A stretch of 64,000 bases of DNA from Rhizoctonia solani. Lineage: Eukaryota; Basidiomycota; Agaricomycetes; Cantharellales; Ceratobasidiaceae. The notes beneath the pieces were generated by a model, which was not told the origin of the DNA, ran no database searches, and was given only the letters and a program-made list of their open reading frames with translations. Numbering within the stretch: position 1 is the first letter of the stretch; each line of letters opens with the position of its first letter. The DNA is taken from contig NC_057377.1 in assembly GCF_016906535.1 (NCBI RefSeq), positions 1,922,001 to 1,986,000 of the forward strand, written 5' to 3'. Shown in pieces: positions 34,916-46,200 of this stretch. A program made the position numbers and the translations under genes.

Positions 34916-36842
34916 GCGGTGCATGTGTAGATATCTTGCGTAGAACCTCGAACAATGTATCATGTATTTTTCAATTGCGTCAAATCATATCAGAAAACAA
35001 GCCAATGAGATGCATGCGGAATCATTTGGTGTAGTTGCTTTCCTCCGCCTCCAGTGACCAGACTACAGCTCTACAAGGTATCAAAGGGGACTTTATGGGA
35101 CTCCGGTTTCCAATGCTTCTACCTATTGTCCCTCTCTAGCTCTTCTTGCTCTACAAAAAACTAAAGGTGCATCTAGGGGCAACGGTTGTGCAGCGATAAC
35201 GATTATTAAATTGAATGGGATATGAAATGGGAGTAAGCTCTGACTGCGAGGGTGCAGCGCTTCGATCATGCCACTCATACTAGCCGTTTTGGGCGAGAGG
35301 CTGCTAGGATAACTTGACGAACGGTCGTGTCCCGTGAATGCCTGAGTACAATTAGCTCTTAGGCTTATCAGCACATACGCATGTACCACGGGAATCAGAT
35401 GATTAGCATGGCTACGACTTGTGCTATTACACAGACATCTCATTTGTTCGGGCTCTCGAGCAACTTGCACGCGTCGAGATATACTATACTGATCGCAATG
35501 TTCTCATCTATGCTCGATAATGAGCTGACCGCCCCAAACATTCAACCTGCACACACCCTTGCATCAGAAGCCCATCCGAGGACTGAGACTTAGTGAGGCC
35601 TATTGTGCCGACGCGTGATATTTGTGAACGGTGCGCTCACGCAAGGACTGCCGTCTGTTTACAGTTTTCTCAGCAACCCTGATTTGCAATTTACAACCCG
35701 TCTATGCTACGCAAGTACTCTGCCTCGGCATCTTCTTGCTTGATACGTACGGTATGAGTGCCCACATGGCTGCTGCGTAGATAGCCGGCTATCAGATCGA
35801 TAGCTATAAGCGCGAAGAACAATGATTGACAACGGTCCGGAAACTTGTAGATCCAGGTTGTTGTGTGCCGAACATGCGGCTCCGTTCGGTTGGTACCGCC
35901 GGGATTGGTCATTCGAATGATCGACAAACTCAGTAATATTGTCTCTGCCATCTTGTAGTTTACAGTTTGTGGTACAGCCCGATGTCCGCTGGATGTGCGC
36001 GACACGGATCAGGACTGGACTGAGGCAAGCGTATCGGGTGGTCAGTGGATATTGCTATCCGGGGAGACTTGATTGCCTCGCGCGGCCAGCCCTCAGAGAG
36101 ACGTTTACCCCGGATGAGCTGGTTGAGGATCGCGTGGCACGTGGAAAGAGTTTGGTGATATACATACGAGCTAGAGAGAACGGCAGATGGGCCTGGGACG
36201 TTGCCGCGCCCGGGGACGGGTACAGCCACTGATGGAGTCATGAGATTGATCGGATAAATTGGCTTGCCTCGATCATTCGTGGTGCGGTCCGTCCGCGGGA
36301 GAAGATGATAGACTCATGGATTGTGTCTCTATTTCGAAGCTACCTGTATCTCGTACAAAGATGCATAACAGGATGAATACGAGCGGGACCGGTGGAGTCA
36401 CTCAGTGGAAAGTCCGTCTAAGACAAATAAGGTGGCTTTGAGGCGGCTGGCCACGTGATTTGCGGTTTGTTGCTCTCTATTTTGCCGTATGGATCTTTCC
36501 ACAGCCTGTTATGGTGTTTTTGCGCTATACTCACTGTTATTCGTCACTGGAACTGCGAGATCGAGCTGGACTAAATGTATGACCAGTGGTGTAGATGCGT
36601 CCGGCTGACGTCGAGAGGAATAGCGGTGAGTCTGGATGGTGTTGTCTGTGCGTGCAGTGTTGGCGCATGCTGAGCACATGAGCACAGGATCATAAACGAC
36701 AGCTTTTGCGCTTCCGGTCATGCTGATCACCTACTGGGACTACGGCAGGTTGCAACGTGCAGTCCACGTTCCCTATTGCTATAAACGATTCGGGCACAAG
36801 CGCTCACGGCCAATCCGTTCAACGACCACGAAAACTCGAAAA
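34916..36842. other. NLR spacer between copies 2 and 3
   Basis: About 1.9 kb, closely similar to 41312-43257. Both contain a 104-codon minus-strand ORF (35691-36005 here) whose two versions differ mostly by amino-acid changes, which argues against coding. The right end carries the NLR promoter block with TATAAA at 36780-36785, 63 nt before the ATG of copy 3. Confidence 0.6.
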
Positions 36843-39800
36843 ATGTCGACTCTGAACAACCGGTCGAATAGAAAGAAAGGGAAAGTGCGACGCTGGCTGG
36901 ATAGTCTACTTTGCGTCTCATCGCCCGAGGATCCAGTCGGGTCGTCCACCCAGCAGCACCCGTCTTCACATGCCTCGTTCCCTCTAGAACCAATCCAAGA
37001 CGCCCACACAGATATCCCCAATTATGACAACACCGAACAGCAAGCGCCTTCGCATGCATCACCCCCTGCAAAGCCGACCCAAAATGGCCATGTAGATTCG
37101 GCTAATGACGAGAACGCACCCCTTCCGACAAGCCAATCGCCATCTCGAACCGCCACCCCTGTTGATACATCAGGTGTCAAGAGCGGAGCATGGGCTGGGC
37201 TGCGGGTGTCGCTCAAGACGCTGAGGGACACTCCTGCGATGTTTGGTCCGCTGGTCTCTGCCGCCAGCGTACTTCTCGACTGCTTCGATGTCATCGAGGT
37301 ATGCTATGTATACGATCGTTCCATGACTCTTCCCGCTCACGCGTGCTCTTTGTCAGACGGTCTCAAGCAACCAGCAAGACTACGACGATTTGGCTGCCGA
37401 CATTGATGCGCTCAGCAATGCACTAATGGAAGCCTACACCACCGAGACAGCCACGGGGTGTATGAACGGGATCATGAAGTAAGTCGGCTGTCTAGCCCAG
37501 TCCATGCGAAGGCTGACACGGTGCATAGGTCTATCGAACGAGAGTCAAATGAGATCAAGAACAAAACCCAGCGCGGGACTGGTAGGCGGGTGCTGATGGC
37601 AAATGCGGATGAGCAAGACTTAGTGAGGCGATATCGGCGGATAGAGTCGCTTTTTCGACAGCTGCAAGTGAGTTTATGTCATAACCTCGGCGGTTGGATT
37701 GGGCGCTTATACATGTGAAGGCGAACATCGGGATGAGTACATGGGCAAACACAAAGGAACTGGTGGTGGTGTGTACCGCGCGTCACGGGGCTCTCGCTTT
37801 CGCTGACTGACTGAGTGGACAGAACTCGAGACTCGCGGCACTGAACACAGAAAAGAAGGCCACCTATGACTCTCTCTTGTCTCGCTCGACCAGCAGGCGG
37901 ACATGCACCGAAGGCACACGAGTGAAGGTCCTATCCGAGCTCAAGGACTGGGTGTTTGCGCCGGACCGGCAGTCGGTGTACTGGATGAGCGGGATGGCCG
38001 GCACCGGCAAGACCACGATCGCATACACGTTTGCCGAATGGCTCGAGACCGAGAAACTGCTGGCAGCGAGCTTCTTTTGCACGCGGACGGATGTGGACTG
38101 CCAGGACGTGGCTCGAATCGTACCGACGGTGGCATACCAGCTCGCGCGGTACTGCATCCCATTCCAGTCAGCGCTATGCGACGTTCTCGGAAACGACCCG
38201 GACATCGGATCGAAGGACATAACAAGACAGTTTGAACGGTTGATAGTAGACCCGCTGAACAAAATGAAGAATGCCATACCGAGCAACCTGGTGGTGGTGA
38301 TCGATGCGCTGGACGAGTGCAACGACCAACGAGGAGTGGAGCAAGTGCTGGATATGCTGTTCAAGCACGCCAGTCAGCTGCCGATCAAGTTCTTCGTAAC
38401 CAGTCGACCCGAGGCGGAGATCTACACGACAATGACGACCCATGCACCGTTGCGGGCGGCGATATACCTACACGACATCGAAAAGTCGCTGGTCAGCGCG
38501 GACATCGAGCTATACCTAAAGCAGGAGCTTTCATCTACGATCCCCGGGCTACCAGATGAAGTGCTCAAGCAGCTCGTGGACCGATCCGGGGTGCTGTTCA
38601 TCTATGCGGCTACGCTTGTTCGCTACATTCGACCCGGGACCGGCAGGGCCGATCCTCGTGAACGGCTGAACACGGTACTGGGCATGACCGCCGAGGCGGG
38701 GGAAGAAAAATCACAGATCGACATTCTATACGCGGCGGTACTCAAGTCGGCGCTGGATGATGGAGAGCTGCGAGGGCCGGAGAAAGAGGCGGTGCAGGCG
38801 GTGCTACGTACGGTGCTGTTTGCTCAAGAACCAATATCGCTGGAGACCATCGGGGCGCTATCTGGGATCGACAATACGCACCGAGTGGAGTACGCGCTGA
38901 ATGGGCTTCGATCGGTGCTGCACCACTCGGAGGCTACAAACCTAGTGACCACGCTGCATGCATCTTTTCCAGACTTTATGTTCAGCAAGGCCCGATCAGG
39001 GCAATACTACTGCGACGTCAAGGAACATGCTCGAGGGCTGGCGAGTCGATGCTTTGGGGTGATGAAGGACCAGCTGCGGTTCAACATATGCGACTTGCCG
39101 TCTTCGTTCATACGCGACAGCCAGGTCGACAACATACAACACCGAATCAAGACCAACATCTCGTCACCACTGGCGTATGCGTGCCGCTACTGGCCGAGTC
39201 ATCTTGCTCAGACGACGGTGTCGGAAGACATGGTGGCGGCGCTGAAGGAGTTCCTATCGGATCGACTGCTGTTCTGGATGGAGGTGATGTGCCTGCGGCG
39301 AGAGCTGCTGTTTGGGATCCACGGGTGGTTGGCCATCAAGCAATGGATAACGGCAAGTAGGATGATGATAGTCACTCGCGCTGCTTACTGACATTACTTT
39401 TAGGAATCGACGTCTGAATCGCCCGAGGTGCGGCAATGGGTCGAAGATGCCAGCAACTTCTGCACCAGCTATGCCGCCAGCCCAGCGTCACAGTCCACTC
39501 CACATATCTACATCTCATGCCTGCCTTTCTGTCCTCGGTCGAGCTCGGTGTATACCCACTACCGGCATCGGATGCAAGGACTGCTGGAGCTGAAGGGAAG
39601 CCTGATGGACCGCAGAGAGACAGCCGCAGTGGCAACCTGGAACATGGGCTCGCCAGTATACTCGGTGGCGTACTCGGTGGATGGGAGTCGAGTGGCAGTG
39701 GGATGCGCTGACGGAACAGTGAGCATACGGAACGCATACGATGGCACGGTGGTTGTTGGTCCACTCCAGGCTCACACCGACTGTGTTAGTTTGGTGGTGT

Positions 39801-41311
39801 TCTCGCGTGATGGCAGGCTTGTTGCGTCTGGGGCAGATGATCGCACTATCCGGGTGTGGGACGTGCGCACCGGCAGTCCTGTTGCCGGCCCATTTCAAGG
39901 TCACACCGGCTCTGTCCTCTCGGCCTCGTTCTCACCGGACAGCAAGCGCATAGTCTCTGGCTCCCAGGACAAGACCGTTTGTATATGGAGCGCAGTCGAT
40001 GGCACCTTGCTTTGCGGTCCATTGCAGGGTCATACCGGATCAGTCCGCTCCGTGACGTACTCGCCCGACGGCACTCTCATTGCCTCTGCCTCCTCCGACA
40101 ACACGATCCGACTGTGGTGCTCGGACGACGGCACTCCTGCTGCTTCACCGCTTCAAGGCCATACCGACGCTGTCTACTCCGTTGTGTTCAGTCCTGATGG
40201 CACTCTGCTTGTCAGCGGGTCAAGGGACAGGACCGTTCGTGTGTGGAGGGTGTCTGATGGGTCGGCTGTCACCACTCCGTTTCAGGGCCATACAAGTGGC
40301 GTCACCTCGGTGGCAGTGTCGGCTGATGGAACACTTGTTGCATCTGGCTCTTATGATAAGACTGTGCGAGTGTGGAGGATCGCCGATGGGTCGCTTGCTG
40401 CCGGTCCATTACTTGGCCATACTGATTTGATTGTGTCAGTTGGATACTCACCGGATGGGACACGAGTCATCTCTGGCTCTTATGATTGGACGGTGCGAGT
40501 GTGGAATGTGCGCGAGGGCATAGTGGCTCCTGCCTCCTCAGACCATGCTCTACCCAAGATAAAATCACTCTGGTTCTCGCCCAACAATGGCCACGTATTG
40601 ACCGAATCGGACGAGGGTGAAGTGCGGATGTGGAATGTGTCGAATGGCACCTCCCAGTTAGCCCCACCCGACATACACCTTCCCCGCCCGCCATCTATCA
40701 CAACATCTCCCGACAGTTCGCACACTGCCCAAACCGATTCAGATGGAGAGCTAGTACAGGTTGTGCGGATGGACGACAAGACCGTGGTTGTTGGACCGTT
40801 TGAGCCCACCCCTCGAGTATGGCAGTTTACGGACGACAGCAGCTGTGTCATTGTAGGCTTCGAGGACGGCACGATCCGAGGCATATCACTGCGGACTGGA
40901 GAGACCGTATTCGTATTACGCTCTGCTGGGGACGACTGGGTTGACCTGATTGGACAGTGCTCGGATGGCTCATTTCTTGCGTCCGCTGACGACAGTAAGT
41001 ACCCTAGTAGTAGCCTACGAGTCTGGAGTACGACCTCGCCTATCATAGGGTTTCACACCCTCACCAATGCCCCTTCCGCTTCAGGACCAAGTCAGACTCT
41101 TTCCGAATTTTATGATGGATGTCATGTCGATGGGGATGGCTGGCTAGTCAACAGCCGTAACGACCTGTTGCTGTGGCTTCCGGTGGAGATTGCTGATGCA
41201 GGACTGTCTCCGTTTGTGTCGGTGATTGTTACAACGTCTGGAATATTGGAGGTTCCGAAGCAGTGGCTGGTTGCTGGACAAGAGTGGGACAAATGCTACA
41301 TACAGAAGTAA
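36843..41311 (+). CDS. NACHT-WD40 STAND protein, copy 3, 1,400 aa
   Basis: Exons: 36843-37298, 37357-37478, 37529-37667, 37721-37768, 37823-39352, 39404-41311. The long N-terminal linker is intact (Ser/Pro/Gln-rich, to about residue 120), followed by KSGAWAGLRVSLKTLRDTP and the helical domain. NACHT has GMAGTGKTTIAYTF, VVVIDALDECND and FFVTSRPE. Exon 4 uses an AAG acceptor (ATGTGAAG) where copies 1, 2 and 4 have CAG, which may weaken splicing. The intron before exon 5 contains stops in frame, confirming that it must be removed. WD40 exon ends GWLVNSRNDLLLWLPVEIAD...EWDKCYIQK. Blade-face residues differ from the other copies at most repeats. Complete and probably functional. Confidence 0.92.
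39353..39403 (+). other. GC-AG intron joining NACHT and WD40 exons, copy 3
   Basis: GCAAGTAGG...TTTAG, 51 nt, phase 0 (ATA ACG | GAA TCG). Confidence 0.8.
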
Positions 41312-43257
41312 GCGGTGTATGTGTGGACATCTTATGTAGAAACTCGAATAATGTACTGTGTATTTTGTCATTGCATCAACTTATATCACCAAACGAGCCA
41401 ATAACATGCATATGTAATGATTCGGTGGTGTTTCTTCCTCCCGCCTCCAGTGGCTGATTGCAGCTCTGCAAGTTATCAAAGGGGGCTCTGTGCGGCTCCA
41501 ATCCCCTGTGCTTCTCACCATCGTCCCCCTCTGGCACTTCACGCCCTCTAAAATGCTAAAGATGCATCTAAGGACAATGATGGCGTGGTGATAATGATTA
41601 TTGAATTGAATGGGATATGAAATGCGAGCAAGCTCTGACTGCGAGGGTGCAGCGCTTCGATCATGTCACTCATATTGGCCGTTTTGGGCCAAGAGGTACT
41701 TGGTTTGGAGCGAGGGCTGCTAGGATGACTTGACGAACGGTCGTGTCCCGTGAATGCCTGAGTACAACTAGCTCTTAGGTTTATCAGCATATGCGCATGT
41801 ACCGCGGGGATCAGATGATTAGCATGGTTACGACTTGTGCTATTACACAGACATCCTACCTGTTTGGGCTCTCGAGCAACTTGCACGCGTCGAGACGTAC
41901 TATACTGATCGCAATGTTCTCATCTATGCTCGATAATGAGCTGGCCACCCCAAACATTCAACCTGTACACACCCTTGCATCAGAAGCCCATCCGAGGAAT
42001 GAGACTTAGTGAGGCATGTTGGGCCGACGCGTGAAAGTTGTGAATGGTGCGCTCACGCAAGGACTGCCGTCTGCCTATGGTTTTCTCGACAGCCCTGATT
42101 TGTAAGTCACCACCCGTCTATCCTACGCAAGTACTCTGCCTCGGCATCTTCTCGCTTGATACGCACAGTATGAGTGCCCACATGGCTGCTGCGTAGGTAG
42201 CTTGATTTCCGGCCGATAGCTATGAGCGCAAAGAACAACGATTGACAGCGGTCCGGAAACCTGTGGATCCAGGTTGTTGTCTGCGGGACTTGCGGCTCCG
42301 TTCCGTTGGTACCGCCGGGATTGGTCACTCGAATGATCGACAAACTCAATAATATTGTCTCCACTAGCTTGTAGTTTACAGTTTGTGGTACAGCCCGATG
42401 TCCGCTGGATGTACGCGACACGGATCAGGACTGGACTGGGGCAAGTGTGTCGGGTGGTCAGTTGATATTGCTATCCGAGGAAACTTGATTGCCTTGCGCG
42501 GCCAGCCCTCAGAGAGACATTTATCCCGGATGAGCTGGTTGAGGATCGCGTGGGATGTGGAAAGAGTTTGGCGATATACATACGAACTACAGAGAACAAC
42601 AGATGGGCCTGGAAGGTTGCCGCGCCGGGGACGGGTACAGCCACTGATGGACCCATGAGATTGATCGGACAAATCGGCTTGCCTCGATCATTCGTGTTGC
42701 GGTCCGTCCGCGGGAGAAGATGATAGACTCATGGATTGCGTCTCTATTTCGAAGCTACCTGCATCTCGTACAAAAATGCATAACAGGATCAATATGAGCG
42801 GGACCGGTGGAGTCACTTGGTGGAAATTCCGTCTAAGACAAATAAGATAGCTTTGAGGCGGTTGGCCACGTGATTTGCGGTTTGTTGCTCTCGATTTTGC
42901 TGCATGGAGCTTTCCACAGCCTGTTATGGTGTTTTTGCGCTATACTCAATGTTATTCATCACTGGAACTGCGAGATCGAGCTGGACTGAATGTACCACCA
43001 CTGGTGTGGATGCGTCCGGCTGGCGTCGAGAGGAATAGCAGTGAGTCTGGCTGGTGTTGTGTGTGCGTGCAGTGTTGGCGCATGCTGAGCACATGAGCAC
43101 AGGATCATAAACGACCGCTTTTGCGCTTCCGGTCACGCTGATCACCTACTGTGAGCATGGCAGGCTGCAGCGTGCAGTCCACGTTCCCTATTGCTATAAA
43201 CGATTCGGGCACAAGCGCTCACGGCCAATCCGTTCAACGACCACGAAAACTCGAAAA
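41312..43257. other. NLR spacer between copies 3 and 4
   Basis: Near-duplicate of 34916-36842 with scattered substitutions and short indels. The minus-strand ORF is at 42107-42421 here. The promoter block is at the right end with TATAAA at 43195-43200, 63 nt before the next ATG. Confidence 0.6.
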
Positions 43258-46200
43258 ATGTCGACTCGGAACAACAGGTCGAACAGAAAGAAAGGGAAAG
43301 TGAGACGCTGGCTGGATAGTCTACTTTGCGTCTCATCGCCCGAGGATCCAGTCGGGCCACCCACCCAGCAGCGCCCGTCTTCACATGCCTCGTTACCCTT
43401 AGAACCAATCCAAGACGCCCACACAGATGCCCCCAATAATGACAACACCGAACAACAAGCGCCTTTGCATGCATCACCCCCTGCAGAACCGACCCAAAGT
43501 GCCGATGTGGATTCGGTCAATGACGAGAACGCACCCCTTCCGACAAGCCAATCGCCATCTCGAACCGGCACTCCTGTCGATACATCAGGTGTCAAGAGCG
43601 GAGCATGGGAAGGGCTGCGGGCGTCGCTCAAGACCCTGAGGGACACTCCCGCGATGTTTGGTCCGCTCGTCTCCGCCGCCAGTGTACTTGTTGACTGCTT
43701 CGATACTATCGAGGTGCGTCAGTCTTATGGATGCTCGTCGCATCTCCAAGCTGACACGTACCTTGATCCAGGTTGCTGCGAGAAACCAACAAGACTACGA
43801 GCATCTGGCCACCGAGCTTGACACGCTCGCCAAGTCGCTTGTGACGACCTGCAAGGGAGGTGCGCCGAGCTCGGTTACCGACTGTGTGAAGGGGATTGCC
43901 ATGTACGTCAAGCGGCAATTTGTCGTTTTTATGCGATGGCTGACAGGATGTAAAGTGTTATCAAGCGCGAGGCAGAAGAGATCGAGAACAAGGTGGGACG
44001 TGGGACTGGAAGGCGGATGGTGATGGCGAATGCAGACGGGGAGGACCTAGTGAGGCGATACAGGCGGATTGAGTCACTGTTCCGCCAATTGCAGGTGGGT
44101 GCATACTGTATAATCAAGGACTGGACTCGGCGCTTATGTGTGGACAGACAAACATCGGGATGAGTACCTGGGCGATCACGAACGAACTGATGGTGGCAAG
44201 TATTGCATGGCGCGAGATGCAGGTACAATATGGCTAACTAAATGAGCAGAAATCAAGGCTTGCGGACCTGAACGCGGAGAAGAAGGCAACATACAATTCC
44301 ACGCTCTCAACATCGACCAGCAGACGGACATGCACCGAAGGCACACGAGTCAGCATCCTCTCCGAGCTCGAACGCTGGGTGTCTGCCTCGGACCAAAAGG
44401 CGGTGTACTGGATGAGCGGAATGGCCGGCACCGGCAAGACCACCATCGCATGCACCTTTGCCAAATGGCTCGAGACCGAGAAACTCCTAGCAGCGAGCTT
44501 CTTCTGCACAAGGACGTCTGCCGACTGCCGCGACGTAACTCGGATCGTACCGACAGTGGCATACCAGCTCGCACGGTACTGCATCCCGTTCCAGTCGGCG
44601 CTGTGCGACGTTCTCGGAAACGACCCGGACTTGGGAACGAAGGACATCAGGACGCAGTTCGAACGGCTGTTAGTCGACCCACTGAAGACAATCAAGAACG
44701 ACATACCGAGCAACCTGGTGGTGGTGATCGATGCGCTGGACGAGTGCGACGACCAACGAGGAGTGGAGCAAGTGCTGGATATGCTGTTCAAGCACGCCAG
44801 TCAGCTGCCAATCAAGTTCTTCGTGACGAGTCGACCCGAGGCGGAGATCTATACGACAATGACGACCCATGCACGGTTGCGTGCGGCGATATACCTACAC
44901 GACATCGAAAAGTCGCTGGTCAGGGCGGACATCGAGCTATACCTAAAGCAGGAGCTTTCGTCTACCATCCCCGGGCTACCGAATGAAGTCCTCAAGCAGC
45001 TTGTCGATCGATCCGGGGTGCTGTTCATCTATGCGGCTACGCTTGTTCGCTACATTCGACCCGGGACCGGCAAGGCCAATTCTCGCGAACGGCTGAACAC
45101 GGTACTGGGCATGACGGCCGAGTCGGGTCAAGAGAACTCACAGATCGATAAGCTATATACGGCGATACTGAAGTCGGCGCTGGATGACGAAGAACTAGAA
45201 GCATCGGAGAAAGAGGCGGCGCAGGCGGTGCTACGTACGGTGCTGTTTGCCCAAGAGCCGATATCGCTGGAGACCATCGGGGCACTATCCGGGATCGACA
45301 ATACACACCGAGTGGAGTGTGCGCTGAATGGGCTTCGATCAGTGCTGCACCACTCGGAGGCTACAAAACTGGTGACCACGCTGCATGCATCGTTTCCGGA
45401 CTTTATGTTCAGCCAGGCCCGGTCAGGGCAATACCACTGCGACGTCAAGGAGCATAGTCCAGGGCTGACGAGTCGATGCTTTGGGGTGATGAAGGACCAG
45501 CTACGGTTCAACATATGCGACCTGCCATCGTCATTCATACGCGACAGCCAGGTCGACAACATACAACACCGAATCAAGACCAAGATCTCGTCAACACTGG
45601 CGTATGCATGCCGCTACTGGCCGAGTCATCTGGCTCAGACGAGAGTGTCGGAAGACATGGTGGTGGCGCTGAAGGAGTTTGTATCGGATCGGCTGCTGTT
45701 CTGGATGGAGGTGATGTGCCTGCGGCGAGAGCTGCTGTTTGGAATCCACGGGTGGTTGGCAATTAAGCGATGGATAACGGCGAGTATGATGATGATGGTC
45801 ACCTGTGCTGATTGCTGACAGCACTGATAGGAGTCAGGGTCCGAATCCTCCGAGTTGCGGCAATGGGTCGAGGATGCCATCAACTTCTGCACCAGCTATG
45901 CCTCCAGTCCAGCGTCGCAGTCCACGCCACACATCTATATCTCATGCCTGCCTTTCTGTCCTCGGTCGAGCTCGGTATATACGCACTACTGGCATCGGAT
46001 GCAAGGGCTGCTGGAGCTGAAGGGAAGCCTGATGGACCGCAGAGAGACAGCCGCAGTGGCAACCTGGAACATTGGCGAGCTAGTATGGTCGGTGGCATAC
46101 TCGGTGGATGGGAGTCGAGTGGCAACGGGATGCAGTGACCCAACAGTGAACATACGGGACGCATACGATGGCACGGTGGTTGTTGGTCCACTCCAGGCTC

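Noticed and set aside
35691..42421. 104-codon minus-strand ORF in two NLR spacers (35691-36005 and 42107-42421)
   Set aside because: The two versions differ mainly by amino-acid-changing substitutions over the same DNA, so no sign of selection for protein; no family recognised.
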